Shown here in pieces: positions 1 through 5,940 of a DNA stretch of 6,488 nucleotides (positions within the stretch are counted from its first letter, which is position 1; each line of letters starts with the position of its first letter). The stretch is from the NCBI GenBank assembly GCA_017543725.1, contig JAFYFO010000250.1, forward strand, positions 1-6,488. Direction: 5' to 3'. A program made the position numbers and the translations under genes. Under the pieces are notes generated by a model. The model saw only the letters and a list, made by a program, of their open reading frames with translations. It had not been told where the DNA came from and searched no databases. Origin of the DNA: Eubacterium sp. (GTDB taxonomy: Bacteria; Bacillota; Clostridia; Oscillospirales; Acutalibacteraceae).

Positions 1-22
1 GCACACACATTTGTTGATTCAT
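1..22 (-). CDS. possible start of a further operon gene (partial, unidentified)
   Basis: After the pgsA stop, the minus strand shows AAGGAG (35-40) and then an ATG at 22-20 with an open frame to the window edge (MNQQMCV, seven codons). A second in-frame ATG lies four codons further on. The 12-base spacing is long but workable. Nothing about the product can be said from seven codons. If real, it would be the next gene of the same operon, 38 bases after pgsA, the largest gap seen here. Confidence 0.4.
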
Positions 23-34
23 TTATTAATTTAA

Positions 35-40
35 CTCCTT
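35..40 (-). promoter_or_regulatory. ribosome binding site for possible downstream gene
   Basis: The minus strand reads AAGGAG, a near-perfect Shine-Dalgarno sequence, in the otherwise AT-rich stretch after the pgsA stop. It lies 12 bases ahead of the ATG at 22-20. Its presence is the main reason to expect a gene running off the left edge. Confidence 0.5.
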
Positions 41-60
41 AAAGTTTGTTTGTTAATTTT

Positions 61-723
61 TTACTCTTCTTCAGCTTTTTCGTCTTCCTGCTTTGCCTTG
101 TTTTCCTTAATCTGGCGAACAAAGCCCGGGACATAACCGAAAAGCGAAACAAAGGTCATAATTACGGAAATAACTATCAGAACCCAGATAACCGTATTTG
201 AAAGAATGAAGGGCTCAAAGAATTTAACTCCGTAAAGTGCGCTTGACTCGCCGCCAAGTGCAATAATAAGTATCATAAATACATAGAATACTGTTGTTGC
301 AACCTTTCCCCACATCTCAGCCGCTGTCGGACGGAGCCCTTTTGAAAGAAGAAGCGCGCCGCCTGCAAGCATAAGAAGTTCTTTTATTATGAAAAGGAAA
401 AGGATGTATCTGAGCATTCCGTTCCAGTATTTAACGATAAGAATAACAACGATTGCAATTTGAGAAAGTTTATCGGCAATCGGGTCGAGAATTTTGCCGA
501 GATTTGCAACCATATTATATTTTCTTGCGATTTTTCCGTCGAACAAATCAGTCAGCGCGGCAACTATCATAATAATAAATGCGGCGATATACTGACCTTT
601 GATAAACAGAGTTGAGAAAACCGGAATTGAAGCAATTCTGAGAAAACAAAGCCAGTTCGGAATTGTGTTCCAGCCCTCAAATAAATCTTTCATATTATCT
701 TTGAAATTCTTTTTTTCTTCCAT
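61..723 (-). CDS. pgsA: CDP-alcohol phosphatidyltransferase, PgsA-type
   Basis: This integral membrane enzyme transfers a phosphatidyl group from CDP-diacylglycerol to an alcohol. The most likely reaction is formation of phosphatidylglycerol phosphate from glycerol 3-phosphate, the committed step to phosphatidylglycerol. The full catalytic signature D-x2-DG-x2-AR-x8-G-x3-D-x3-D is present without deviation at 472-549 (D59, D62, G63, A66, R67, G76, D80, D84, counted from the chosen ATG). An N-terminal block, TIPNWLCFLRIASIPVF, precedes it, and about five or six hydrophobic helices follow. The chosen start is the ATG at 723-721, 9 bases after AGGAGG (733-738). A GTG directly before it (726-724) would add one residue and is a real alternative. 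At 220 residues it is longer than the ~190-residue PgsA proteins I recall, mainly through an acidic/basic C-terminal tail (KENKAKQEDEKAEEE). Substrate is inferred: a CDP-type cardiolipin synthase or another family member is possible. Confidence 0.88.
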   Translation of the reverse strand: MEEKKNFKDNMKDLFEGWNTIPNWLCFLRIASIPVFSTLFIKGQYIAAFIIMIVAALTDLFDGKIARKYNMVANLGKILDPIADKLSQIAIVVILIVKYWNGMLRYILFLFIIKELLMLAGGALLLSKGLRPTAAEMWGKVATTVFYVFMILIIALGGESSALYGVKFFEPFILSNTVIWVLIVISVIMTFVSLFGYVPGFVRQIKENKAKQEDEKAEEE

Positions 724-1454
724 CACAGCAAACCTCCTGTTATTGCGTTAAAGGGATTTATTTCATCTATCAGTTTAAGCAACTGAGAGTTATTAACTTC
801 TTTCATAAACGCGCCCATCTGCGATTCGTCTTCATAAAGTCCCAAAATTAAAACAAGAACCGAAGAAAGAGCAAAAACAATCAGAGCGCCTTTCATTATT
901 CCGAGAAGCAAACCAAGAAACTGGTCCGCTCTCTTGATTGCAGATTTTTTGCCGCGCTTTTCCTCCCGCCTTTTTCTGCCTTTTGAACATATGAAAATGA
1001 TTATTCCCGTTATCAGGAAAAAGAGAGCAAAAACAGCGATAAACAAAGCGGCTTTTGTCAGGAAAACAAGGATTCCCTCAAAATAGTTTTCGAGAATTGA
1101 ACTTGCCAAATCATCGCCCGAAACATTCAGTTTTCCGAAATCGACCGATGAGGAAAGAAACTTCGGAATGTTTTTTGAAAGTTCCTGCAGATTTTTGAGG
1201 ATTTCATCAAGATTAGTGCTTGTTACAATGTTTTTATTAATTGTTTCAAGGGCTTTTGGTTGAACATAGTTTTCATATACAACGCCTGCCATTCTTTCAC
1301 TTACGAAAAATGAAATAAACAAGCCGAAAGCCCATCTTATGAAATTAACAACATTGATAAGAAGTCCCCTGCACCAGCCGATTATCATAAATAAAACGAT
1401 AATAGCGGCAAGCATTATATCAATATAGTTAACAGTGTAATTAAAAATTGTCAT
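723..1454 (-). CDS. CvpA family membrane protein, extended form
   Basis: The CvpA/YshB family are small four-helix membrane proteins linked to colicin V export and envelope stress in enterobacteria; their molecular role in Firmicutes is not established. The 243-residue protein shows helices at about 12-28, 33-51, 129-157 and 178-206. Family blocks are YIDIMLAAIIVLFMIIGWCRGLL near the N-terminus (shown here in part as IIGWCRGLL, 24-32) and KRADQFLGLLLGIMKGALI (174-192). The strongly basic linker at 157-175 (KGRKRREEKRGKK) lies between helices 3 and 4. By the positive-inside rule it is cytoplasmic, so both ends and the 52-128 loop should be outside. That ~77-residue loop makes the protein longer than the roughly 160-180 residues I associate with E. 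coli CvpA and B. subtilis YshB. The start follows AAGGTG (1460-1465) with 5-base spacing, and the stop TGA shares one base with the pgsA ATG. Confidence 0.85.
   Translation of the reverse strand: MTIFNYTVNYIDIMLAAIIVLFMIIGWCRGLLINVVNFIRWAFGLFISFFVSERMAGVVYENYVQPKALETINKNIVTSTNLDEILKNLQELSKNIPKFLSSSVDFGKLNVSGDDLASSILENYFEGILVFLTKAALFIAVFALFFLITGIIIFICSKGRKRREEKRGKKSAIKRADQFLGLLLGIMKGALIVFALSSVLVLILGLYEDESQMGAFMKEVNNSQLLKLIDEINPFNAITGGLL
733..738 (-). promoter_or_regulatory. ribosome binding site of pgsA
   Basis: This is a consensus AGGAGG inside the last codons of the cvpA gene. It is 6 bases from a GTG (726-724) and 9 bases from the ATG (723-721), so spacing alone does not settle the start. 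ATG is preferred because it is the stronger start codon and forms the common TGATG stop-start overlap. Confidence 0.75.
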
Positions 1455-1459
1455 TATTT

Positions 1460-1465
1460 CACCTT
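1460..1465 (-). promoter_or_regulatory. ribosome binding site of the CvpA-family gene
   Basis: The minus strand reads TAAGGTGAAATA before the ATG. AAGGTG is the Shine-Dalgarno element, 5 bases from the start, and it overlaps the TAA stop (1464-1466) of the upstream propeller-protein gene. Terminating ribosomes therefore finish directly on the initiation site. Confidence 0.65.
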
Positions 1466-2642
1466 AGTTCAGAACATCTATTATTTTATGACGGGTTATA
1501 AATATTTTTGTTGAAATCTTGTTTGCGCTTGTTAAGGAATCATCGCATTTATAACTGGTTTTCAACTCGCCTTTTGTTATTGAATACAGCGCAACGCTGT
1601 CTTTGAAAAGAACGCATATTTCATTTGTTGCGCTTATATATTTCGGCTTTTTATTCAAATCAATCTCCGTTTTGACTTTTCCCGAAGAATTGATATAAAC
1701 AAGTTTGTTTTCATTTGCTGAGGAATAACTTGAATAAACATAAACAAGTTCGTTATCCTTTGTGTAGTTATAGCAAACTGTGTTAACCGAGCCGCTTTTG
1801 AAGGTTTCAAAAAGTTTCTTCTGATTCTTAATAACGCTGACTCCGCGCGTTGAAACATAATAAAGGCGTGAACCCGTTGAATAGCGCAGGTCCATAAAGG
1901 AAGAATCCCTGAAATCAAAGGAAGCGCGTTTTTCGCTGTCGCCGAGATTAATTGTTGTTATCGTTGTTATGAAATCCGCGTTTTTTGAATTTGCGCAGGC
2001 ATAGGCAATTTTCTTGCCCGAGGAATCAATTGCAACGCCGATAGCATATCCTTCGTTTATGCTGTATTTCATAAGTTTTTTAAGCGTTGAATTGATAACA
2101 ACAAGTTCGCTCTTTCCGTTTTCATACCTTGCTATGTAGGCTATATTTCCGTTTTTTGAAACATCGGCGCAAATTATCGGCTTATCCGTTTTGGTTTCAA
2201 AAACATTTTTATTTGCTCTGTCAAGCCGCAGCCTTGTTGCGCCCTGGTCAAAGAGGCAGAAATAGTTTCCCGCATATTTAACAATCGGATTTGCATAGCC
2301 GTGATTATATGAATAAATAATCTTGGCGTCCGTCGGATTGATAACAGTGCAACTTGTGTCGTTAACAATGGAAATTTTATCGCCGATTGGCTGAACCCGA
2401 ACATCTCCCGAAGAACTAAGCGAAAACGGATAGGCGTTTTCATTTGTTGTCATTGAGAAAGTTAAATGCCCGTTTTCATCAAAATATCGGTTTTTGATAT
2501 CCTTGAAATCAATTTCGCAAATTCGCATTATTATAAGCACAAAAATAACAAGAATCAAAACAATCCAGATAATTGTTTTTGTTTTCTGCTCGTTTTTCTG
2601 CTGTTTTTCTCTTCTTTCATTAACTCTTTTTTGAGATGGCAT
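1464..2642 (-). CDS. membrane-anchored extracytoplasmic protein with propeller-like repeats (DUF5711-like)
   Basis: The function is unknown. The 392-residue product begins with a highly charged cytoplasmic stretch (1-22, rich in K, R, E and Q). One transmembrane helix at about 23-39 (2526-2576) follows, and the remaining ~350 residues should lie outside the cell as an uncleaved, N-terminally anchored domain. This domain contains about seven similar units at roughly 86-110, 125-150, 163-185, 207-233, 256-281, 296-320 and 338-365. Each has a short beta strand (for example GNIAYIARY, KKIAYACAN, SRLYYVSTR, NELVYVYSS), a turn, then a second strand ending before a small or charged residue. A 40-49 residue pitch and seven units suggest a seven-bladed beta-propeller. 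From memory, the architecture and gene position resemble the DUF5711 family of Oscillospiraceae, but I could not search for it. The start is supported by GGAG at 2649-2652 with 6-base spacing, 14 bases after truA. The stop TAA is embedded in the cvpA ribosome binding site. Confidence 0.8.
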   Translation of the reverse strand: MPSQKRVNERREKQQKNEQKTKTIIWIVLILVIFVLIIMRICEIDFKDIKNRYFDENGHLTFSMTTNENAYPFSLSSSGDVRVQPIGDKISIVNDTSCTVINPTDAKIIYSYNHGYANPIVKYAGNYFCLFDQGATRLRLDRANKNVFETKTDKPIICADVSKNGNIAYIARYENGKSELVVINSTLKKLMKYSINEGYAIGVAIDSSGKKIAYACANSKNADFITTITTINLGDSEKRASFDFRDSSFMDLRYSTGSRLYYVSTRGVSVIKNQKKLFETFKSGSVNTVCYNYTKDNELVYVYSSYSSANENKLVYINSSGKVKTEIDLNKKPKYISATNEICVLFKDSVALYSITKGELKTSYKCDDSLTSANKISTKIFITRHKIIDVLN

Positions 2643-2648
2643 AATTCA

Positions 2649-2652
2649 CTCC
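2649..2652 (-). promoter_or_regulatory. ribosome binding site of the propeller-protein gene
   Basis: GGAG lies 6 bases upstream of the ATG at 2642-2640, entirely within the 14-base gap after truA. It supports this start, which yields the charged N-terminus directly before the transmembrane helix. Confidence 0.7.
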
Positions 2653-2656
2653 GAAA

Positions 2657-3391
2657 TCAATAGTTAATTTTATTCAGATATAAGCCCTGAGGCTGAGCGG
2701 TTTTGCCCGCTCTTTTTCTGTCTTTACTTTTTATAATATCAATGAGTTCGCCCTGTCTGATTTTTCCTTCGTTTATAAAAAGAAGTGTTCCGACAATGAT
2801 GCGAACCATATTATATAAAAAGCCGTTTGCTTCAACTTTTATATAAACCATATCGTTTTCACGGTATACGCTTATGTTCTTTATTGTTCTGACAGTGTCT
2901 TCAACATCGCTCTTAACGCTGCAGAATCCGCTGAAATCATATGTTCCGATAAAAGCCTGCGCCTCACTGTTCAAATATTCTTCATCAATCGGAAAGCGAT
3001 AATGAAAAGCATATTTTTCAAGAAAGGGATTTCTGATTTTTCCGTTATAAATCTTATAGATATACTCTTTTGATTTGCAGGAATATCGGGGATGGAATTC
3101 AGGAGAAACCTCTTTGCAGGATAAAACTGCAATATCTTTCGGAAGATATGTATTAAGCGCAAGAACAACATTTTCATCGCTGATATTCATATCCGTGTCG
3201 ATACTCAGGCAATACATATTGGCGTGAACAGCGCTGTCCGTTCTTGAACAGCCCTTAACATCAAGCCTTTTTGTGAAAACCTTTTCAACGGCGTTTTGAA
3301 AAACTTCCTGAACGGTTATTGCGTTTTGCTGAACCTGCCAGCCGTGATAGGCTGAGCCGTCATATTGAATTGTTATAAGAAGTCTTCTCAT
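2657..3391 (-). CDS. truA: tRNA pseudouridine(38-40) synthase TruA
   Basis: TruA isomerises uridines 38, 39 and 40 in the tRNA anticodon arm to pseudouridine. The 244-residue length is typical. The N-terminus reads LLITIQYDGSAYHGWQVQQN. The catalytic aspartate is D52 (codon at 3236-3238) in SRTDSAVHA, which differs from the commoner RTDAGVHA at two positions after the Asp. Other family blocks are PRYSCKSKEYIYKIYN (101-116), GTYDFSGFC (149-157), NGFLYNMVRIIVGTL (189-203) and the C-terminal TAQPQGLYL (231-239, usually APP). All motifs expected for activity are present. The start is set by GGAG at 3400-3403, 8 bases upstream of the ATG, and the ATG overlaps the ecfT stop. The ecfA1-ecfA2-ecfT-truA order is widespread in Firmicutes. 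The usual next genes, rplM-rpsI, are absent here and envelope genes follow instead. Confidence 0.96.
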   Translation of the reverse strand: MRRLLITIQYDGSAYHGWQVQQNAITVQEVFQNAVEKVFTKRLDVKGCSRTDSAVHANMYCLSIDTDMNISDENVVLALNTYLPKDIAVLSCKEVSPEFHPRYSCKSKEYIYKIYNGKIRNPFLEKYAFHYRFPIDEEYLNSEAQAFIGTYDFSGFCSVKSDVEDTVRTIKNISVYRENDMVYIKVEANGFLYNMVRIIVGTLLFINEGKIRQGELIDIIKSKDRKRAGKTAQPQGLYLNKINY

Positions 3392-4200
3392 ATAACGTTC
3401 TCCATTAAAAAGCGGCTTGCAATTATTACTCCGACATATGCAAGAACAAATATCAGGGACAGATAATCGGGAAGATGAAGATGCATAACCTTCATTTTTG
3501 TTCTTCCGTCACCGCCTCTGTAGCATCTGCACTCCATAGCGTCCGCAAGTTCGTTTGCCCTTCTGAAAGAGGAAACGAAAAGCGGTATGAGTATAGGTAC
3601 AATTGCCTTTGCTCTTTTGATTATTCCTCCGCTTTCAAGGTCTGCGCCGCGTGATTTCTGCGCCGCCATTATCTTTTCAACCTCTTCAATCAGAATCGGA
3701 ATAAACCTGAGAGCAATGGTCATTATCATTGCAAGGGAATGAATATCCGCTTTAAAGATTTTAAGCGGCTTTAAAAGCGATTCAATTGCGTCTGTCAGTG
3801 CTGTCGGCGTTGTTGTGTAGGTCAGCATCAAGCCGATTATAACAAGAAGAATTATTCTTGATGACATAAACAGCGCATTATTAAGTCCCTGCGCGGTTAT
3901 TTTGAAAATCCAGAATTTTGCAATCGGCTCCCCTGTTCCGTAAAAAAGATTCAAAACCGTTGTGAAAAGGATGATGAACAAAAGGGGCTTTATGCCTTTC
4001 AGGATTACTTTCGGTTTTATTTTTGATACTAAAACAAGAGCCAGCGTTATAACTGCCGAAAGCGCAAGGGAAAAATAGTTGTTGCATATGAAAACCGTTA
4101 CCATCATAATCAGCATTAAAACGATTTTCATTCTTGCATCCATTTTATGCAATAAGGAATTACCGGGGAAATACTGCCCGATTGTTATATCACCAAGCAT
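3388..4200 (-). CDS. ecfT: ECF transporter transmembrane protein EcfT
   Basis: EcfT is the membrane scaffold that couples the EcfA1/EcfA2 ATPases to interchangeable substrate-binding S components (for riboflavin, folate, biotin, thiamine, cobalt and others). The 270-residue product opens with GQYFPGNSLLHKMDARMK, the typical EcfT N-terminus. Hydrophobic segments lie at roughly 26-40, 44-60, 72-88, 112-128, 155-172 and 245-262. The two coupling helices carry X-R-X motifs: S-R-G at 183-185 (3646-3654) in AAQKSRGADL, and C-R-C at 224-226 (3523-3531) in AMECRCYRGGDGRT. The usual consensus is A-R-G, so both sites are variants, but each retains the central arginine that docks in the ATPase groove. 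A strong ribosome binding site (AAAGGGGG, 4209-4216) precedes the ATG. The TGA stop overlaps the truA ATG as ATGA. No S-component gene is next to it, which fits a group II ECF system shared by several S components encoded elsewhere. Confidence 0.95.
   Translation of the reverse strand: MLGDITIGQYFPGNSLLHKMDARMKIVLMLIMMVTVFICNNYFSLALSAVITLALVLVSKIKPKVILKGIKPLLFIILFTTVLNLFYGTGEPIAKFWIFKITAQGLNNALFMSSRIILLVIIGLMLTYTTTPTALTDAIESLLKPLKIFKADIHSLAMIMTIALRFIPILIEEVEKIMAAQKSRGADLESGGIIKRAKAIVPILIPLFVSSFRRANELADAMECRCYRGGDGRTKMKVMHLHLPDYLSLIFVLAYVGVIIASRFLMENVI
3400..3403 (-). promoter_or_regulatory. ribosome binding site of truA
   Basis: GGAG (within TGGAGAA) lies 8 bases upstream of the truA ATG, inside the last codons of ecfT. 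It fixes the start that overlaps the ecfT stop by four bases (ATGA). Confidence 0.7.
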
Positions 4201-4201
4201 A

Positions 4202-5071
4202 TCAGTTTCCCCCTTTCAATGCGCTAAGACGGTTAAATTCTTTTTCAGCGTGTTCAAGAGAATAGATATCGCACCTGCAATCAATTCCCATTTCGCGCAG
4301 TTTCAGAAAAACTTCGGTTATTTCGGGAATATTCAGCCCGATTTCCTTTAGTTCGGCAGCGCGTGAGAAAACCTCGCTGACTTTACCGTACATTGCAACA
4401 GAGCCTTTATTGAGAACAAGAACTCTTGATGAAATTTTTGCAATATCTTCCATTGAATGAGAAACAAAAATAACTGTGTTTCCCTCTTGTTTCTGGTATT
4501 CGGTTATAAGGTTGAGAATTCTGTCCCTTCCCTTGGGGTCAAGCCCTGCGCAGGGCTCATCGAGAATGAGAACTTCGGGTTTCATTGCGATAATCGAAGC
4601 AATGGCAACTCTTCTTTTCTGGCCGCCCGATAAATCAAACGGCGATTTCTTTTCAAGTTCACGGCTCAAGCCGACATAGTCCATACTTTCAAAAACACGC
4701 TTTTCAATTTCCGCCTCATCAAGACCCATCTGGCTCGGTCCGAAAGCGATTTCCTTGAAAACGGTTTCTTCAAAAATCTGATATTCGGGATACTGAAAGC
4801 AAAGCCCAACCGCAAATCTGACTCTTCTGATATTCTTTCTGTTCTCCTTGCTCCAGATATCGTTTCCGTTGAGGTAAACCTTGCCGCTGCTCGGCTCAAG
4901 CAAGCCGTTTAAATGCTGAATCAAGGTCGATTTGCCGGAGCCTGTGTGCCCGATAACGCCGATTATTTCGCCTTTTTCACATAAAAAACTTATATCTTTA
5001 ACAGCCGCCGTTTCAAACGGCGTTCCGACAGAATAAAGATATGTTATGTTTTCGCACTGTAAAATAGCCAT
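4202..5071 (-). CDS. ecfA2: ECF transporter ATPase EcfA2 (CbiO family)
   Basis: This is the second ATPase of the ECF module and would heterodimerise with EcfA1 beneath EcfT. The 289-residue protein shows Walker A GHTGSGKST at 41-49, Q-loop CFQYPEYQIF (Q93), signature LSGGQKRR at 147-154, Walker B LILDEP with E172, D-loop AGLDPKGR, and H-loop H205 in SHSMED. FQYPEYQ-(L/I)-F followed by ETV and AFGP is the hallmark of the EcfA2 branch. Both ATPases of the pair keep their Walker B glutamate and switch histidine, so neither nucleotide site looks degenerate. The C-terminal ~75 residues (EVFSRAAELKEIGLNIPE onward) match the tail that follows the ABC domain in this branch. It starts 5 bases after the ecfA1 stop, with only a poor purine stretch (GAAAG) upstream, and stops with TGA 1 base before the ecfT ATG. 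A 17-base perfect palindrome lies in codons 17-22. Confidence 0.95.
   Translation of the reverse strand: MAILQCENITYLYSVGTPFETAAVKDISFLCEKGEIIGVIGHTGSGKSTLIQHLNGLLEPSSGKVYLNGNDIWSKENRKNIRRVRFAVGLCFQYPEYQIFEETVFKEIAFGPSQMGLDEAEIEKRVFESMDYVGLSRELEKKSPFDLSGGQKRRVAIASIIAMKPEVLILDEPCAGLDPKGRDRILNLITEYQKQEGNTVIFVSHSMEDIAKISSRVLVLNKGSVAMYGKVSEVFSRAAELKEIGLNIPEITEVFLKLREMGIDCRCDIYSLEHAEKEFNRLSALKGGN
4209..4216 (-). promoter_or_regulatory. ribosome binding site of ecfT
   Basis: AAAGGGGG lies 8 bases upstream of the ecfT ATG, within the final codons of ecfA2 (encoding part of LKGGN). It is one of the strongest Shine-Dalgarno sites in the window, in contrast to the weak sites before ecfA1 and ecfA2. 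Confidence 0.75.
5006..5022. repeat. 17-base perfect palindrome inside ecfA2
   Basis: Arms CGCCGTTT (5006-5013) and AAACGGCG (5015-5022) flank a single central base. It encodes the segment TPFETA of EcfA2 between the A-loop region and the second strand, about 50 bases after the ATG. It could form a GC-rich hairpin in the mRNA, but no U-run follows on either strand, so it is not an intrinsic terminator. It may simply reflect codon choice. Confidence 0.6.
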
Positions 5072-5076
5072 AGTTA

Positions 5077-5937
5077 TTAGTTTTCTTTCAGTTTATTATA
5101 TAGGATTTGCGCACATTCTTCTGCGTTGAGAACAGTTTGCTGAGTTTTTATTTTGAGTTGGTTTATAAATTTTGTTGACTGCGGAGCGTCTATATGAAGT
5201 TCGCTCATCAAATCAAGATTTGAAAAAACTTCTCTCGGCGTTCCGTCAACTTTGATTTCGCCTTTATTGAGAACAACAACCCTGTCCGCTTTAACAGCCT
5301 CATCCATATAATGAGTTATAAGAAGAATTGTTATGCCCTCTTCCCTATTTAATTTGAGGATTGTTTTCATAACCTCCGCTCTTCCGCTCGGGTCGAGCAT
5401 TGCAGTCGGCTCATCAAGAACAATGCACTTGGGGCGCATTGCGATTATTCCCGCAATTGCAACTCTTTGCTTCTGACCGCCTGAAAGCCTGCTTGGAGAT
5501 TTTTCGGCAAATTCGCTCATTCCGACTGTTTTTAAAGCGTCGTCAACTCTTCTTCTGCATTCTTCAGAAGGAACGCCGAGATTTTCAACGCCGAAGGCAA
5601 CATCTTCTTCAACAATCGAAGAAACAATCTGATTATCAGGATTCTGAAAAACCATTCCGACATTTTTTCTCACATCAAAAATGCTTTCATCATCCTTGAC
5701 TTCAAGACCGTTTACAAGTATTTCTCCGCCCTTTGGGAAAAGAATTCCGTTGGTCAGTTTGGCAATTGTTGACTTTCCCGAGCCGTTATGCCCGAGAATT
5801 GCAACAAATGAGCCTTCTTCAATATTCAGATTAAAATTCTTTAAAACTTCAATTTCCTTTGTTTCGGTTGTGTAATCGGGTTTATCCTCAACAACCGTGT
5901 AGGAAAAATCAACATTTTTAAATTCAATAATATTCAT
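5077..5937 (-). CDS. ecfA1: ECF transporter ATPase EcfA1 (CbiO family)
   Basis: This is one of the two cytoplasmic ATPases of an energy-coupling-factor importer; ATP hydrolysis by the EcfA1/EcfA2 pair drives vitamin or metal uptake through EcfT and an S component. The 286-residue protein has a complete ABC domain: Walker A GHNGSGKST at 49-57, Q-loop with FQNPDNQ (Q98), signature LSGGQKQR at 151-158, Walker B IVLDEP with catalytic E176, D-loop LDPSGR, and H-loop H209. The FQNPDNQ Q-loop and the order ahead of a QYPEYQ-type partner support EcfA1 over EcfA2. Compared with the usual compact A-loop region, about 15 extra acidic/polar residues sit between FSY (12-13) and VLKNF (31-35). The C-terminal ~55 residues form the family-typical dimerisation tail. 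The start follows the upstream stop by 3 bases and has only a weak AGGT-like ribosome binding site about 16 bases upstream, so translation is probably coupled to the methyltransferase. Confidence 0.95.
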   Translation of the reverse strand: MNIIEFKNVDFSYTVVEDKPDYTTETKEIEVLKNFNLNIEEGSFVAILGHNGSGKSTIAKLTNGILFPKGGEILVNGLEVKDDESIFDVRKNVGMVFQNPDNQIVSSIVEEDVAFGVENLGVPSEECRRRVDDALKTVGMSEFAEKSPSRLSGGQKQRVAIAGIIAMRPKCIVLDEPTAMLDPSGRAEVMKTILKLNREEGITILLITHYMDEAVKADRVVVLNKGEIKVDGTPREVFSNLDLMSELHIDAPQSTKFINQLKIKTQQTVLNAEECAQILYNKLKEN

Positions 5938-5940
5938 AGT

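Noticed and set aside
23..56. Promoter-like TTAACA and TTAAAT on the minus strand after pgsA
   Set aside because: The -10-like element would sit immediately before the ATG and downstream of the ribosome binding site, so a transcript from it could not use that site.
1655..1918. Minus-strand alternative-frame open reading frames inside the genes (also 2174-2443, 2971-3177, 3881-4087, 4666-4899 and 6120-6305)
   Set aside because: They lie wholly inside well-supported genes in another frame and lack family motifs.
3749..3780. Partial repeats (CGCTTTAAA, AAGCGGCTTTAAAAGCG) in ecfT
   Set aside because: They are imperfect, short, explained by Lys/Leu/Phe codons in an AT-rich gene, and show no spaced array.
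4079..4351. Plus-strand open frames (also 2466-2663, 4476-4679, 5400-5699 and 5681-5875)
   Set aside because: They lie opposite strongly conserved genes, have no recognisable motifs, and two (5400-5699, 5681-5875) overlap the antisense of Walker and signature motifs.
5006..5022. Palindrome as an intrinsic terminator within ecfA2
   Set aside because: No T-run follows the hairpin on either strand, and it lies early inside an intact gene.
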